A DNA stretch of 64,000 bases, from NCBI RefSeq assembly GCF_900128905.1, contig NZ_FQTV01000002.1:124001-188000 (forward strand). Direction: 5' to 3'. Below, piece by piece: positions 36,194 through 45,859 of the stretch. Position numbers and translations under genes: made by a program. The DNA comes from Bacteroides luti (GTDB lineage: Bacteria > Bacteroidota > Bacteroidia > Bacteroidales > Bacteroidaceae). Below the pieces are notes generated by a model. That model was not told the origin of the DNA, did not search any database, and was given only the letters and a program-made list of their open reading frames with translations. The stretch's first letter is position 1. The number at the start of each line of letters is the position of its first letter.

Positions 36194-39100
36194 ATGAAAC
36201 ATCTTAATTATTTATGCAATTATAAGCATATTATTTTTAATAATCTACTTTTAATAAGCTTAATTGCCTGTTCCCTTGTAGTAAATACTGCCGAAGTTCA
36301 GGCAAGAGAGTCTGTTAATGTCACGCTTGGTGACAACATAACTATTTCAATAAAGAACAAGACTATTAAAGAAGCTTTTCTTGAAATTGAGAAGAAAAGT
36401 AAGTTCGTTTTTATTTATAACAGCGAAACGGTTAATCTGAATCAGAAAGTTTCTGTTGAAGCTAAAGATGAACCTATCCGTACTGTACTTGATCGTTTAT
36501 TGAAAGGTACTACTGTTGATTATGAAATTTCCGATCATCAGATTGTTGTTTTCAATAAGAATAATAAAAATAGCCAAAAACAAAGCGGGGCTTTTACTGT
36601 AAATGGTAAAATAACCGATGAAACTGGAGAGCCATTGATTGGTGTAAGTATTCTTGTTAAGGGTACATCACAGGGTACTATTACTGATATTGATGGTAAA
36701 TACTCTTTGAGCGTACCGGGACAGAATACTAGATTGGTTTTTAGTTATATAGGGTTTACAAAAATGGAACTTCAGGCTCAGAAGATGCTTAATGTAAAGA
36801 TGATAAGTGAGGCTGAAAATCTGAATGAAGTAGTAGTGGTGGGTTACGGTACGGTGAAGAAGAATGATCTTACCGGATCGGTGTCTACACTAAAATCAAA
36901 AGATTTCAATGTGGGATTGGTAACTGCACCTTCTCAATTGATTCAGGGTAGAGTTGCTGGTGTTAATATTACCAACAATGGTGGTGAGCCTGGAGGTGGT
37001 GCTACAGTTCGTGTTCGTGGATCGAACTCAATCCGTTCGGGACAAGATCCTCTTTATGTAGTGGATGGTGTTCCTTTGAATGTATCTGATGATCAACAAC
37101 CAAGCGGAGCTAGTATTTCCGGTGTTGGTGATACTAGTAAGAAAAACCCTTTGAACTTCCTGAATCCGGATGATATTGAATCTATTGATGTACTGAAAGA
37201 TGCTTCGGCTACTGCTATCTATGGTGCTCGCGGTGCCAATGGTGTTATTATTGTAACAACTAAAAAAGGAAAAGAAGGTGCTGCTAAAGTTTCTTATTCG
37301 GGATACGTAAGTGTATCTAGCTTGCCTGAACAATATCCGGTTCTTTCTGCAGCCCAATTTCGTTCATTTGCAGCGGAAAAGGGGTTGACTTCAATTGAAG
37401 ATGGCGGAGCAAGCACTAACTGGCAGGATGAGATTTTCCGTACTGCTGTTTCTTCTAACCATAATCTCTCCATAAGTGGTGGAGGTAAAAGTGGTAACTA
37501 CCGCGCTTCATTAGGTTATCAGGATCAGGAAGGTATTATTAAAAGAACGGGAATGGAAAAGTACACCGGGCGTTTTTCTGCTAGTCAGAAAACATTTAAT
37601 GACCGTTTGTTGATTGAAGCGAGTTTGATGGCTAGTAGAAACCTGGACCAACGTGCACCTATTGGTGAAACTGGTGGCTACGAAGGCGACCTTTTACTCT
37701 CTGCATTAAAGTTAAACCCCACTTATCCTGTATACAATACTGATGGCTCTTATTATCAGAAGAGTAAAGATGTGCGTAACCCGGTGGCTATGCTTAATCT
37801 TACTAATGATAAAACGCAGACAGATCGTATTCTGGCTAATGTAACCGGAACTTTGACTATTTTGAAAGATCTTAAATACAAAATGAATGTGGCTTTAGAT
37901 CAGACAAAGGCTACACGTAAAGTAACTCAGGATAAGTCGTTGATTTATCTGACTGATAACGGTACTGCCGATATAAATAATGTTGAAGCTGGAAACTTCC
38001 TGATAGAAAATTATCTGACCTATAATTTTAATCTGGCAAAGAAGCACTCTTTCAATTTATTAGGAGGACATTCTTATCAAAAATTCCGCAACTATTATTA
38101 TGGTATGTCTGAAACCGGATTTACTGTCGATAATATTGATTATCTGTATGACCTGTCTTATGGTAAGAACAAACAGGTAACCAGTACTTCTGGAATTACT
38201 GTTAATGAACTTCAGTCGTTCTTTGGACGTGTGAATTATGGATTACTTGACAAGTATTTGCTAACAGTAAACTTCCGTGCCGATGGTTCTACTAAGTTTG
38301 GAGAAAATAATAAATATGGTTATTTCCCATCTGCTGCACTTGCATGGAGAATGAGTGAAGAGAATTTTATTAAGAAACTGAATGTTTTCGAGAATCTGAA
38401 ACTAAGATTAAGCTGGGGTATTACTGGTAATCAGGAAATTCCGAATAAGATATCTCAAATGCTTTTGGGTAGTACCAGTGGCGCTATCCTGAATGGTGGA
38501 TCAACAGTTGTTCCAGGTATCACATTGACTCGTACACCTAATCCAAATCTTAAATGGGAGAAGACTGAACAAGTTGACCTTGGAGCTGATTTCTCTGTAT
38601 TGAAAGGTCGCTTGAGTGGAACTATCGATGTGTTTTCTAAAACAACTAAAGATGTACTACTTGAAGTTTATTCTGTTTCACCAGCTCCAACAACAAAGGT
38701 ATGGTCGAATGTACCGAATATGAAAATCGAAAATAAAGGTCTTGAAATAGGATTAAATGGAGTTCTTCTTGCTAATAAAGATTTTAACTGGACCTTGGGT
38801 GGTAACTTCTCAACCATTAAAAACAAAGTGAAAGATCTTCCTATGTCTTATATCACTACAGGTAGTCCAAGTGGACCTGGTATCACCGGATTTTCTTCTC
38901 AGATTATCAAAAGCGGTTATCCTATCGGAACTTTCTGGGGATATAATTTCCTTGGATTTGATGAAAACGGAAAAAGTTTATATGAATTGGATGAAAATGG
39001 TAATAAAGTAGAAAAATGCATTGGAAATGCACAACCTGATTTTACTTTCAATTTCAATACCAGTTTCTCATGGAAGCGTTTTGACCTGAGTCTATTCTTT

Positions 39101-39502
39101 AATGGCGTTGTTGGTAATGATATTTATAATAACTTGGCTAATGTGATTGATCAGTTAAGTCTCTTTTCTAAAGGTTTCAATACAACAGTTCATGCAACCA
39201 CTTTGCCAGAATCTTTAGATAATGTATTAGACTACTCCAGCCGATACATAGAGGATGGTTCTTATCTGCGGTTGGCAAGTGCTAATTTGGGATATACATT
39301 CAATATGAAAAATAGTAAATGGATTTCTAATTTAAGAGTATATGCTACAGCCAATAATCTGTTTGTACTTACTGGTTATTCAGGATATGATCCTGAAGTA
39401 AATGCTGCTCATGCTTCTAATGGTGTTCCTTCTTTAGGTATTGGATGGACTACTTATCCAATGGCGAGAAGCTTTACTCTAGGTGTTACAATGGATTTCT
39501 AA
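36194..39502 (+). CDS. SusC/RagA-type TonB-dependent outer-membrane transporter with STN domain
   Basis: 1,102 residues. After a signal segment (about 10-37) comes a secretin/TonB N-terminal (STN) domain (about 50-121, TIKEAFLEIEKKSKFVF), a carboxypeptidase-D-like domain (about 135-205, GKITDETGEPLIGVSILVKG), the VVVGYGT linker (213-219), the plug (VDGVPL and DVLKDASATAIYGARGANGVI) and the beta barrel ending in an aromatic residue. The STN domain contacts FecR, so import should induce the locus. Partner of the SusD that starts 20 bp later. Confidence 0.96.
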   Translation: MKHLNYLCNYKHIIFNNLLLISLIACSLVVNTAEVQARESVNVTLGDNITISIKNKTIKEAFLEIEKKSKFVFIYNSETVNLNQKVSVEAKDEPIRTVLDRLLKGTTVDYEISDHQIVVFNKNNKNSQKQSGAFTVNGKITDETGEPLIGVSILVKGTSQGTITDIDGKYSLSVPGQNTRLVFSYIGFTKMELQAQKMLNVKMISEAENLNEVVVVGYGTVKKNDLTGSVSTLKSKDFNVGLVTAPSQLIQGRVAGVNITNNGGEPGGGATVRVRGSNSIRSGQDPLYVVDGVPLNVSDDQQPSGASISGVGDTSKKNPLNFLNPDDIESIDVLKDASATAIYGARGANGVIIVTTKKGKEGAAKVSYSGYVSVSSLPEQYPVLSAAQFRSFAAEKGLTSIEDGGASTNWQDEIFRTAVSSNHNLSISGGGKSGNYRASLGYQDQEGIIKRTGMEKYTGRFSASQKTFNDRLLIEASLMASRNLDQRAPIGETGGYEGDLLLSALKLNPTYPVYNTDGSYYQKSKDVRNPVAMLNLTNDKTQTDRILANVTGTLTILKDLKYKMNVALDQTKATRKVTQDKSLIYLTDNGTADINNVEAGNFLIENYLTYNFNLAKKHSFNLLGGHSYQKFRNYYYGMSETGFTVDNIDYLYDLSYGKNKQVTSTSGITVNELQSFFGRVNYGLLDKYLLTVNFRADGSTKFGENNKYGYFPSAALAWRMSEENFIKKLNVFENLKLRLSWGITGNQEIPNKISQMLLGSTSGAILNGGSTVVPGITLTRTPNPNLKWEKTEQVDLGADFSVLKGRLSGTIDVFSKTTKDVLLEVYSVSPAPTTKVWSNVPNMKIENKGLEIGLNGVLLANKDFNWTLGGNFSTIKNKVKDLPMSYITTGSPSGPGITGFSSQIIKSGYPIGTFWGYNFLGFDENGKSLYELDENGNKVEKCIGNAQPDFTFNFNTSFSWKRFDLSLFFNGVVGNDIYNNLANVIDQLSLFSKGFNTTVHATTLPESLDNVLDYSSRYIEDGSYLRLASANLGYTFNMKNSKWISNLRVYATANNLFVLTGYSGYDPEVNAAHASNGVPSLGIGWTTYPMARSFTLGVTMDF

Positions 39503-39522
39503 CCTTTATCAATTGAATAATT

Positions 39523-41088
39523 ATGAAACGAATTAGTATAATATTCGCCTCGGCTTTGATGTTGATGGCAACCTCTTGTACAGACTTGAAAGAGGAAATT
39601 TTGAATGAACAGGATGGTTCTACAATTGTATCTGACAGCGAAAATGCACAGATGCTTATAGCACCGGCTTACGCATACCTGCGAGATTTACAAAGTCGCT
39701 CAGGAGTGTGGTTGGTTATGGAAAGTTTAACCGATGAAATGGTTTTTCCTACTCGTGGTACCGACTGGAATAATGCTGATTATCGTACCCTTTTTACACA
39801 TGATTATGACAGTAAAAATGGTTATATTAAAAATACATGGAATAGTTTTATGCTGGGAATTACCAAGTGTAATATAGCCATGCAGTATTTATCAAAACTG
39901 GAACAGACAGATGAGATTAAAGGATATATGGCTGAGGCTAAATTTGTAAGAGCTCTTTGCATGTATCATTTGATGGATTGTTTTGGTCATTTCCCATTCA
40001 GAGAATATGAGGAGCTTGATTACTCAAAATCTCCACAGATATTAGATCGCCCGAAAGCGTTGGAAAGATTGATTGCTGAATTGAATGATGTTATTCCGGT
40101 TTTAAAACAGAAAGGAGATGTGCCTTACGGACGAGTAACTAAAGCAGCTGCCCAGATGTTGCTTGCAAAGGTTTACCTCAATTATCAGGTATATACCGGT
40201 ACTGCACCAACGTTCAGTGATGGTACTGCAAAATGGGATGAAGTGATTTCTTTGTGTGATGATATTATTGGCTCGGGTAAGTATACTTTGGCTGATGATT
40301 TCTGGAAACTTTATCTTGCAAAGAACGAGACTTATTCAGATCAGACAGAATCAATATTACCAATTCCTTATAATAGTTCTGTGGGACTTGGCGGTATTCC
40401 ATGGCTGAATATCACTTTGCATTATAATCAGACATTTGGTAGCTTTAAGAATATGTGGAATGGTTGTTGTACTACTCCCGACTTCCTGAGTATTTGGGAT
40501 GTAACTGATCCTCGTTATCAGGACTCAAGATTGAAGAGTCAGGTTGGATTTAATTTGGGTATTCTTGTGGGACAGCAATATGGACCTGATGGTACTGCTT
40601 TGAAAACCCGTACTGGTTTGCCTTTGATTTTTACACCAGAATTTAGTGTTCAGAATTCATCAGAGGCTCAGGGAGCACGAGTTATTAAATATGCCCCCGA
40701 CCCAACTTCAACCTATGCCAGCAGTAGTGAAAATGATTTTCAATATTATCGTCTTGCAGATGTTTATCTGATGAGAGCAGAAGCTAAATTCCGTAAGGGT
40801 GATGCTACGGCTGTAAATGATATCAACGCTGTTAGGAGTAAACGAAACGTAAAGACTTACTCAGCTTCGGAACTTTCTCTTGCTAAGATTATGAATGAAA
40901 GAGCTTATGAGTTTTACTGGGATGGTCCTTCACGTCGTAATGATCTTGTCCGTTTTGGCAAATATTGCAATAGTCGCTATCAGAAACTTGAAACACCTAC
41001 TTATAAAATTCTGTTGCCAATTCCATTGTCGGCTCTTGAAGCTAATCCGGAACTGACTCAGAATCCAGGGTATAGCGAAGCTCTCTAA
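39523..41088 (+). CDS. SusD/RagB-family nutrient-binding lipoprotein
   Basis: 521 residues with a lipobox ending at Cys19 (MATSC). The N-terminal helical (TPR-like) region and the C-terminal motif YYRLADVYLMRAEAKFRKGD, INAVRSKRN and NERAYEFYWDGPSRRNDLVRFGKY are standard for SusD proteins, which cap the SusC channel at the cell surface and capture oligosaccharide. Glycan likely an alpha-glucoside, judged from the GH13 and GH65 that follow. Confidence 0.95.
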   Translation: MKRISIIFASALMLMATSCTDLKEEILNEQDGSTIVSDSENAQMLIAPAYAYLRDLQSRSGVWLVMESLTDEMVFPTRGTDWNNADYRTLFTHDYDSKNGYIKNTWNSFMLGITKCNIAMQYLSKLEQTDEIKGYMAEAKFVRALCMYHLMDCFGHFPFREYEELDYSKSPQILDRPKALERLIAELNDVIPVLKQKGDVPYGRVTKAAAQMLLAKVYLNYQVYTGTAPTFSDGTAKWDEVISLCDDIIGSGKYTLADDFWKLYLAKNETYSDQTESILPIPYNSSVGLGGIPWLNITLHYNQTFGSFKNMWNGCCTTPDFLSIWDVTDPRYQDSRLKSQVGFNLGILVGQQYGPDGTALKTRTGLPLIFTPEFSVQNSSEAQGARVIKYAPDPTSTYASSSENDFQYYRLADVYLMRAEAKFRKGDATAVNDINAVRSKRNVKTYSASELSLAKIMNERAYEFYWDGPSRRNDLVRFGKYCNSRYQKLETPTYKILLPIPLSALEANPELTQNPGYSEAL

Positions 41089-41106
41089 TAACCTAACCAT
41101 TCATAT

Positions 41107-41146
41107 AAAAAGGCCTCATTCGGTAAAAAAGGATGAGGTCTTTTTT
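41107..41146 (+). terminator. Hairpin terminator after susD
   Basis: AAGGCCTCAT (41110-41119) pairs with ATGAGGTCTT (41133-41142), one G-U, followed by Ts. It may be only partial, letting some transcription through to the GH13 and GH65 genes. Confidence 0.65.
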
Positions 41147-41173
41147 ACTTAACTATTTATAAATTGTGTACTA

Positions 41174-42865
41174 ATGATAAGAATAACAAAATCGATAATA
41201 AGTATCTTTCTTTTATTGAGCTGTTTCACTACTGTCGTCAGAGCTGCAGATTTTAAACCTCTTCCTCAATGGATGAAAACCGCTGTGTTTTATCAGATTT
41301 ATCCGCAAAGTTTCAAGGATACCAATGGAGATGGAATAGGTGATATTCAAGGAATTATTGAAAAGCTTGATTATGTGAAGTGGCTAGGTTGTAATGTTAT
41401 CTGGCTTAATCCATGCTTTGAATCGGCTTTTCAGGATGCAGGATATGATGTGATTAATTTTTATAAGGTTGCCCATCGATATGGCACGAATGATGATTTA
41501 AAGCGCTTGTTTGATGAAGCTCATAAACGTAAAATGAAGGTTTGCCTTGATTTAGTGGCTGGACATACTTCTATTGAATCATCCTGGTTTAAGGCTTCTC
41601 AGAAGAATGAAAAGAATGCTTATTCTGATCGTTATATATGGACAAATGATTCGACTATTAAACCTGAAAAATTTGTATCTGGCAAGTTTGAAAGAAACGG
41701 AACTTATATGAAGAACTTCTTTGATTGCCAGCCAGCTTTGAATTACGGATACGGACAACCAGATCCTAAATGTCCCTGGGAAGAGCCTGTTACGGCAGAA
41801 GGACCTCAAAGTACCCGAAAGGAACTGATGAATATTATGGATTACTGGATGGAAATGGGCTGTGATGGATTCAGAGTTGATATGGCCGGTTCATTGGTTA
41901 AAAAGGATCCTGATTTAAAAGAAACAACAAATCTTTGGGCTGAGATAAGAACTCATTTCCAGGATAAATTTCCCGAAGGAATACTTCTTGCAGAGTGGGG
42001 TAAACCGCAACAGGCCATAAAGGTTGGATTTATGATGGATTTTATAATTCATTTGAGAAACAGCGGATACGATACGATGTTTTTTAATAAAACAGGGACC
42101 TACAGGCGAGATACTTGCTATTTTGATATTAAAGGAAATGGTTCTCCCGATTTCTTTATTAAGAATCTTACTACTCAACTTTGTGCTGCAGGTAATGATG
42201 GATATATTTGTATACCTACTGCAAATCATGATTTTCAACGTCCTTGTTGCGGCGAAAGGAATACTGTTCCTCAATTAAAAACAGTGATGACTTTTCTGAT
42301 GAATCTGCCGGGTATTCCTCTGGTTTATTATGGCGATGAGATTGGAATGCGTTTTATTGATGGATTACCCAATAAGGAAGGAAGTCAGCTGACGAAAGGA
42401 AATCGTGCTGGTTCTCGTACTCCTATGCAATGGGATAGTTCAGATAATGCAGGATTTTCATCGGGAAATAATAGTTCGCTTTATCTACCTATAGACCCTT
42501 CTGCAAGTAGACCTACTGTTGAACAGGAAAAAAAGGATCCTTCATCGCTTCTATTATTTACCAAAGAACTAATTGCATTGCGTGGTAAATATGCAGCACT
42601 AGGGAATCGTGGTGAAATAAAATTTTTGCAGTCTAAAGATAATCAATATCCGTTAATTTATGAACGCAGATTAGGCAAAGAAGCTTTTATAATTGTAATT
42701 AATCCGTCAGGAAAGGACGTATCTGTATCTTTGGATTATGACAGAGTTGTACAGAAAGTTTTTCCAGTTTTGAATAGTTCAAAACACAAAATAATTGATT
42801 ATAAAAACAAACAACTGAAAATCTCAGCAGAACCTCTTTCTTATGGAATTTTTCAGATATATTAA
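41174..42865 (+). CDS. GH13 alpha-glucosidase / alpha-amylase-family enzyme
   Basis: Retaining alpha-glucan-active enzyme, 563 residues, with a signal peptide (about 1-24), so exported to the periplasm or surface. The (beta/alpha)8 barrel has VFYQIYPQSFKDTNGDGIGDI, LDLVAGHTS (region I, with Gly in place of the usual Asn), GFRVDMAG (nucleophile Asp236), LLAEWGK (acid/base Glu274) and TANHDFQR (Asp353). The N-terminal motif suggests oligo-1,6-glucosidase or related exo-alpha-glucosidases. Followed 8 bp later by GH65. Confidence 0.85.
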   Translation: MIRITKSIISIFLLLSCFTTVVRAADFKPLPQWMKTAVFYQIYPQSFKDTNGDGIGDIQGIIEKLDYVKWLGCNVIWLNPCFESAFQDAGYDVINFYKVAHRYGTNDDLKRLFDEAHKRKMKVCLDLVAGHTSIESSWFKASQKNEKNAYSDRYIWTNDSTIKPEKFVSGKFERNGTYMKNFFDCQPALNYGYGQPDPKCPWEEPVTAEGPQSTRKELMNIMDYWMEMGCDGFRVDMAGSLVKKDPDLKETTNLWAEIRTHFQDKFPEGILLAEWGKPQQAIKVGFMMDFIIHLRNSGYDTMFFNKTGTYRRDTCYFDIKGNGSPDFFIKNLTTQLCAAGNDGYICIPTANHDFQRPCCGERNTVPQLKTVMTFLMNLPGIPLVYYGDEIGMRFIDGLPNKEGSQLTKGNRAGSRTPMQWDSSDNAGFSSGNNSSLYLPIDPSASRPTVEQEKKDPSSLLLFTKELIALRGKYAALGNRGEIKFLQSKDNQYPLIYERRLGKEAFIIVINPSGKDVSVSLDYDRVVQKVFPVLNSSKHKIIDYKNKQLKISAEPLSYGIFQIY

Positions 42866-42872
42866 ACTGTAT

Positions 42873-44903
42873 ATGAATAGAATTAGTTTTTTAATAATTG
42901 CTGTATTGTTATGTGTCTCACAACTGCATGCTCAAAATCCATGGATAGTTGAAGCTGATAATATACAGCCGGATAATTATTATGGAGTTACTGTGGCCAA
43001 TGGCATGCTTGGATTAGTATCTTCTCCACAGCCTTTAAAGGTTTCAAGTGTTATACTAGCAGGTAGTTATGATATCTATGGGCGTGGAAGAGTCAGTAAC
43101 TTTCTGAATGGATTCAACATGCTTAATATGCAATTGTCTATAAATGGAAATAGTGTAAATAGCAATAATATAACTCAGTTTAAACAAGTACTGGACATGA
43201 AGCAGGGTATTCAGACTTCTTCTTTTATGTTCAAAGATGAAGCAAAAGTTGAATATTCATATCTGGCTATAAGACAACTTCCTTTTTCGGCTATGCTGGA
43301 TGTTACGATTACTCCATTGAAAGATATTACTATTACTGCTGCTAATATACTTGAAACACCAGAGGCTTTTCGGGATTCGAAGAATTTCTATAATCAGATT
43401 AATCGCAAACATGTAAGTATAGCCTTGCTTACATCTTCAGCCTATAGTCCTACAGGGAAGTTGAATATATGTGCTTCATCGTCCTTTATTTTTCCGGAAA
43501 AAAGGGGAGAAGAACCACAAATAATTCATTCTACACCTAATTGTAACAATCATTCCATGAAGTTTACCAAAGAGCTTAAGGCTGGTGTAAAATATCATTT
43601 TTCACTAGTGGGTTCAACTATTACTTCGGCTTATCATCCGGATCCATTGAATGAAGTTGAACGACTTACAATCTTTGCTCGCCTGGAAGGTAATGACCGA
43701 TTGTTGAATAAGCATCGGGAAGCGTGGAATAAACTTTGGGAAAGTGATATTGTAATTGAGGGAGATCCGGTAGCTCAACAGGATATTCACAATATGATGT
43801 ATCATCTCTATTCTTTTGTTAGAGAGGGATCGGCTCTTTCTATTTCTCCGATGGGATTGTCGGGTTTAGGATATAACGGACATATTTTCTGGGATGCAGA
43901 TACATGGATGTTTCCTGCTTTGTTATTACTTCATCCGGAAATGGCCCGTTCTTTTGTTGATTATCGTTTTTATAGACTGGAGGCTGCTAAGAAGAATGCA
44001 TTCGAGCACGGATTCCGTGGAGCTATGTATCCTTGGGAAAGTTCAGATTCCGGCTTTGAAGAGACTCCGGTCTGGGCTCTTTCCGGAACATTTGAACATC
44101 ATATTTCCGGATGTGTGGCTTTGGCTGCATGGAATTACTATTTGGTAACAAAGGATAAAGAATGGCTAAAAGAAAAGGGATTCCCAATTATCAGAGCTAC
44201 AGCAGATTTTTGGCTGGATCGTGTAGAGAAGAACGAGCAGGGCAAATATGAAATCCGTAATGTTGTAGCAGCAGATGAATGGGCCGAAAATGTGGATAAT
44301 GATGCATTTACCAATGGAGTGGCGCAGATAAATCTTGAAGTAGCTGCTAATGCAGCTGGTATTCTCCAGGAAAAAGTCAAGAGTCAGTGGCTGGAAGTCG
44401 CAAAAAATCTTGTTATTCATAAGTTTGACAACGGAGTAACAAAAGAACATAAGACTTACAATGGAGAAGGTATAAAACAGGCAGACGTGAACTTACTTGC
44501 TTATCCGTTGGGAATTATTCAGTCACCTCCACAAATTAAAAAGGATTTAGAATACTATGAAGTGCGTGTACCGGAAAAGGATACTCCGGCTATGACGCAG
44601 GCTATTTTCTCTCTTCTTTATGCAAGATTGGGTAATAAAGAGAAGGCTTATCACTTCTTTAAGGATGCTTATGTTCCAAATCTGAATCCTCCTTTCCGTG
44701 TAATAGCTGAAACAAAAGGAGGAACTAATCCTTATTTCATTACTGGAGCAGGAGGAATTCTGCAAACAGTTATGATGGGATTTGGCGGTTTAGAGATTAC
44801 TCCTGCAGGTATTGTTCAGAAGAAAGGTTCATTGCCTGGCCATTGGAAGTCATTAACAATGAAAGGTATTGGATTGGAGAAAAAGACTTTTGTTGTGAAA
44901 TAA
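42873..44903 (+). CDS. GH65-family enzyme, probably an exported alpha-glucoside hydrolase
   Basis: About 676 residues from the ATG at 42873; an upstream ATG (42843) would overlap the GH13 gene. A signal peptide (about 1-21) precedes an N-terminal beta sandwich and an (alpha/alpha)6 barrel with HIFWDADTWMFPALL, GFRGAMYPWESSDSG and AADEWAENVDNDAFTN, in which Glu469 aligns with the general acid of GH65. Most bacterial GH65 enzymes are cytosolic phosphorylases; an exported one without free phosphate is more likely a hydrolase of the kojibiose/trehalose type. Exact substrate is unproven. Confidence 0.75.
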   Translation: MNRISFLIIAVLLCVSQLHAQNPWIVEADNIQPDNYYGVTVANGMLGLVSSPQPLKVSSVILAGSYDIYGRGRVSNFLNGFNMLNMQLSINGNSVNSNNITQFKQVLDMKQGIQTSSFMFKDEAKVEYSYLAIRQLPFSAMLDVTITPLKDITITAANILETPEAFRDSKNFYNQINRKHVSIALLTSSAYSPTGKLNICASSSFIFPEKRGEEPQIIHSTPNCNNHSMKFTKELKAGVKYHFSLVGSTITSAYHPDPLNEVERLTIFARLEGNDRLLNKHREAWNKLWESDIVIEGDPVAQQDIHNMMYHLYSFVREGSALSISPMGLSGLGYNGHIFWDADTWMFPALLLLHPEMARSFVDYRFYRLEAAKKNAFEHGFRGAMYPWESSDSGFEETPVWALSGTFEHHISGCVALAAWNYYLVTKDKEWLKEKGFPIIRATADFWLDRVEKNEQGKYEIRNVVAADEWAENVDNDAFTNGVAQINLEVAANAAGILQEKVKSQWLEVAKNLVIHKFDNGVTKEHKTYNGEGIKQADVNLLAYPLGIIQSPPQIKKDLEYYEVRVPEKDTPAMTQAIFSLLYARLGNKEKAYHFFKDAYVPNLNPPFRVIAETKGGTNPYFITGAGGILQTVMMGFGGLEITPAGIVQKKGSLPGHWKSLTMKGIGLEKKTFVVK

Positions 44904-44930
44904 TATAATGCCTGATTAGATAGCAATTTT

Positions 44931-45007
44931 ATTCGCCAATGGATTTTATTTATTCCTCAATGGACAGAGAACTATTGCTCAATAAATAAAATCCATTCAC
45001 CAATGAA
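44931..45007. repeat. Palindromic short repeat (two inverted units)
   Basis: AATGGATTTTATTTATT (44938-44954) is followed by its exact complement (44981-44997), giving a 17-bp stem. Each arm carries a flanking ATTCGCC or CACCAATGAAT sequence, so the pair looks like two copies of a roughly 26-bp unit in inverted orientation. Related units occur at 25213-25239 and 59817-59889. Located between convergent GH65 and sigma genes, it could also stop transcription. Confidence 0.6.
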
Positions 45008-45046
45008 TATGATGGTAAAAACGTTTAGGTAAGATTGGCGCTTGAA

Positions 45047-45640
45047 TCAGCTATTTAAATAGCTATGTAGTAGTATAAAGATTGCAGTTAGAAGTTCTTT
45101 TCTTAATTTCTGGATAGAGCGATGAATTAGATTACGTGCTGACTGATAATTCATATTTAACATAGCAGCGATGTCTTCAATAGATATTTCCCGGATATAC
45201 CTAAGGTAAATAGCTTCCCGTTGTCGTGAGGTCAAGGTCTTCATGGCGCGGGAAAGCTCTTTTTTCTGATCTTCCGAAAAGATCTCTTCAGGATCATCAT
45301 CATCTTCTGTTGAAGCTATTTCTATTTCGAAAAGTAAATCATCGTTATCGGCATCTAAAGAAATAAGTGTTCGAGATTCTAATTTTGAAATTAGCCTGTT
45401 TCTCAAAGCCTTGAAGAGATAGAACTTAACATGCTCCGTTTCACTAAGATTCTCTTTGTTATTGTATAGCTTTATAAATAGTTCCTGAATAGCATCTTTT
45501 ACAATTTCCCTGTCATTTACTATTTTATAGCCGTATGAAAATAGAACATCCGCATACATATAGTACAGAGTAGAAAATGCTTTCTCGTTTCCAGATAAAA
45601 AAGATTTCCAGATATCACTTTCTGAATTGTATATATGCAT
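45047..45640 (-). CDS. ECF RNA polymerase sigma factor
   Basis: About 197 residues from the ATG at 45640 (MHIYNSESD). Sigma region 2 is at about 10-80 (FSTLYYMYADVLFSYGYKIVNDREIVKDAIQELFIKLY) and region 4 at about 135-190 (LTSRQREAIYLRYIREISIEDIAAMLNMNYQSARNLIHRSIQKLR). An acidic insert (about 98-125) lies between. It points towards the GH65 gene, at the opposite end of the locus from fecR, which lacks its own sigma; the two are probably partners. Confidence 0.9.
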   Translation of the reverse strand: MHIYNSESDIWKSFLSGNEKAFSTLYYMYADVLFSYGYKIVNDREIVKDAIQELFIKLYNNKENLSETEHVKFYLFKALRNRLISKLESRTLISLDADNDDLLFEIEIASTEDDDDPEEIFSEDQKKELSRAMKTLTSRQREAIYLRYIREISIEDIAAMLNMNYQSARNLIHRSIQKLRKELLTAIFILLHSYLNS

Positions 45641-45761
45641 TTGATTTGTTATTCTTAGGTCAATTATTCGCAATATTAACTATTATAAATGATAAATACA
45701 AGAATATTTTTTTATACCTGAAAAATAGAAGATAGAACGATTGCAAAAAATAGGAAAATAT

Positions 45762-45805
45762 AAAAAGTTCGGGAATTGTGAATATAAAACTCACAATTCC
45801 CGAAC
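45762..45805 (-). terminator. Intrinsic terminator after nadE
   Basis: GTTCGGGAATTGTGA (45767-45781) pairs perfectly with TCACAATTCCCGAAC (45791-45805), and on the minus strand a T tract follows. It separates nadE from the sigma gene downstream. Confidence 0.85.
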
Positions 45806-45859
45806 TAATATTTAATCCAGCTGAGAGACTGGGATAATTATTACAAAGGTAATGTCAGA

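Noticed and set aside
42843..42872. Earlier start codon for the GH65 gene
   Set aside because: It would overlap the GH13 gene by over 20 bp and put extra residues before a well-formed signal peptide; the ATG at 42873 gives a normal signal sequence.
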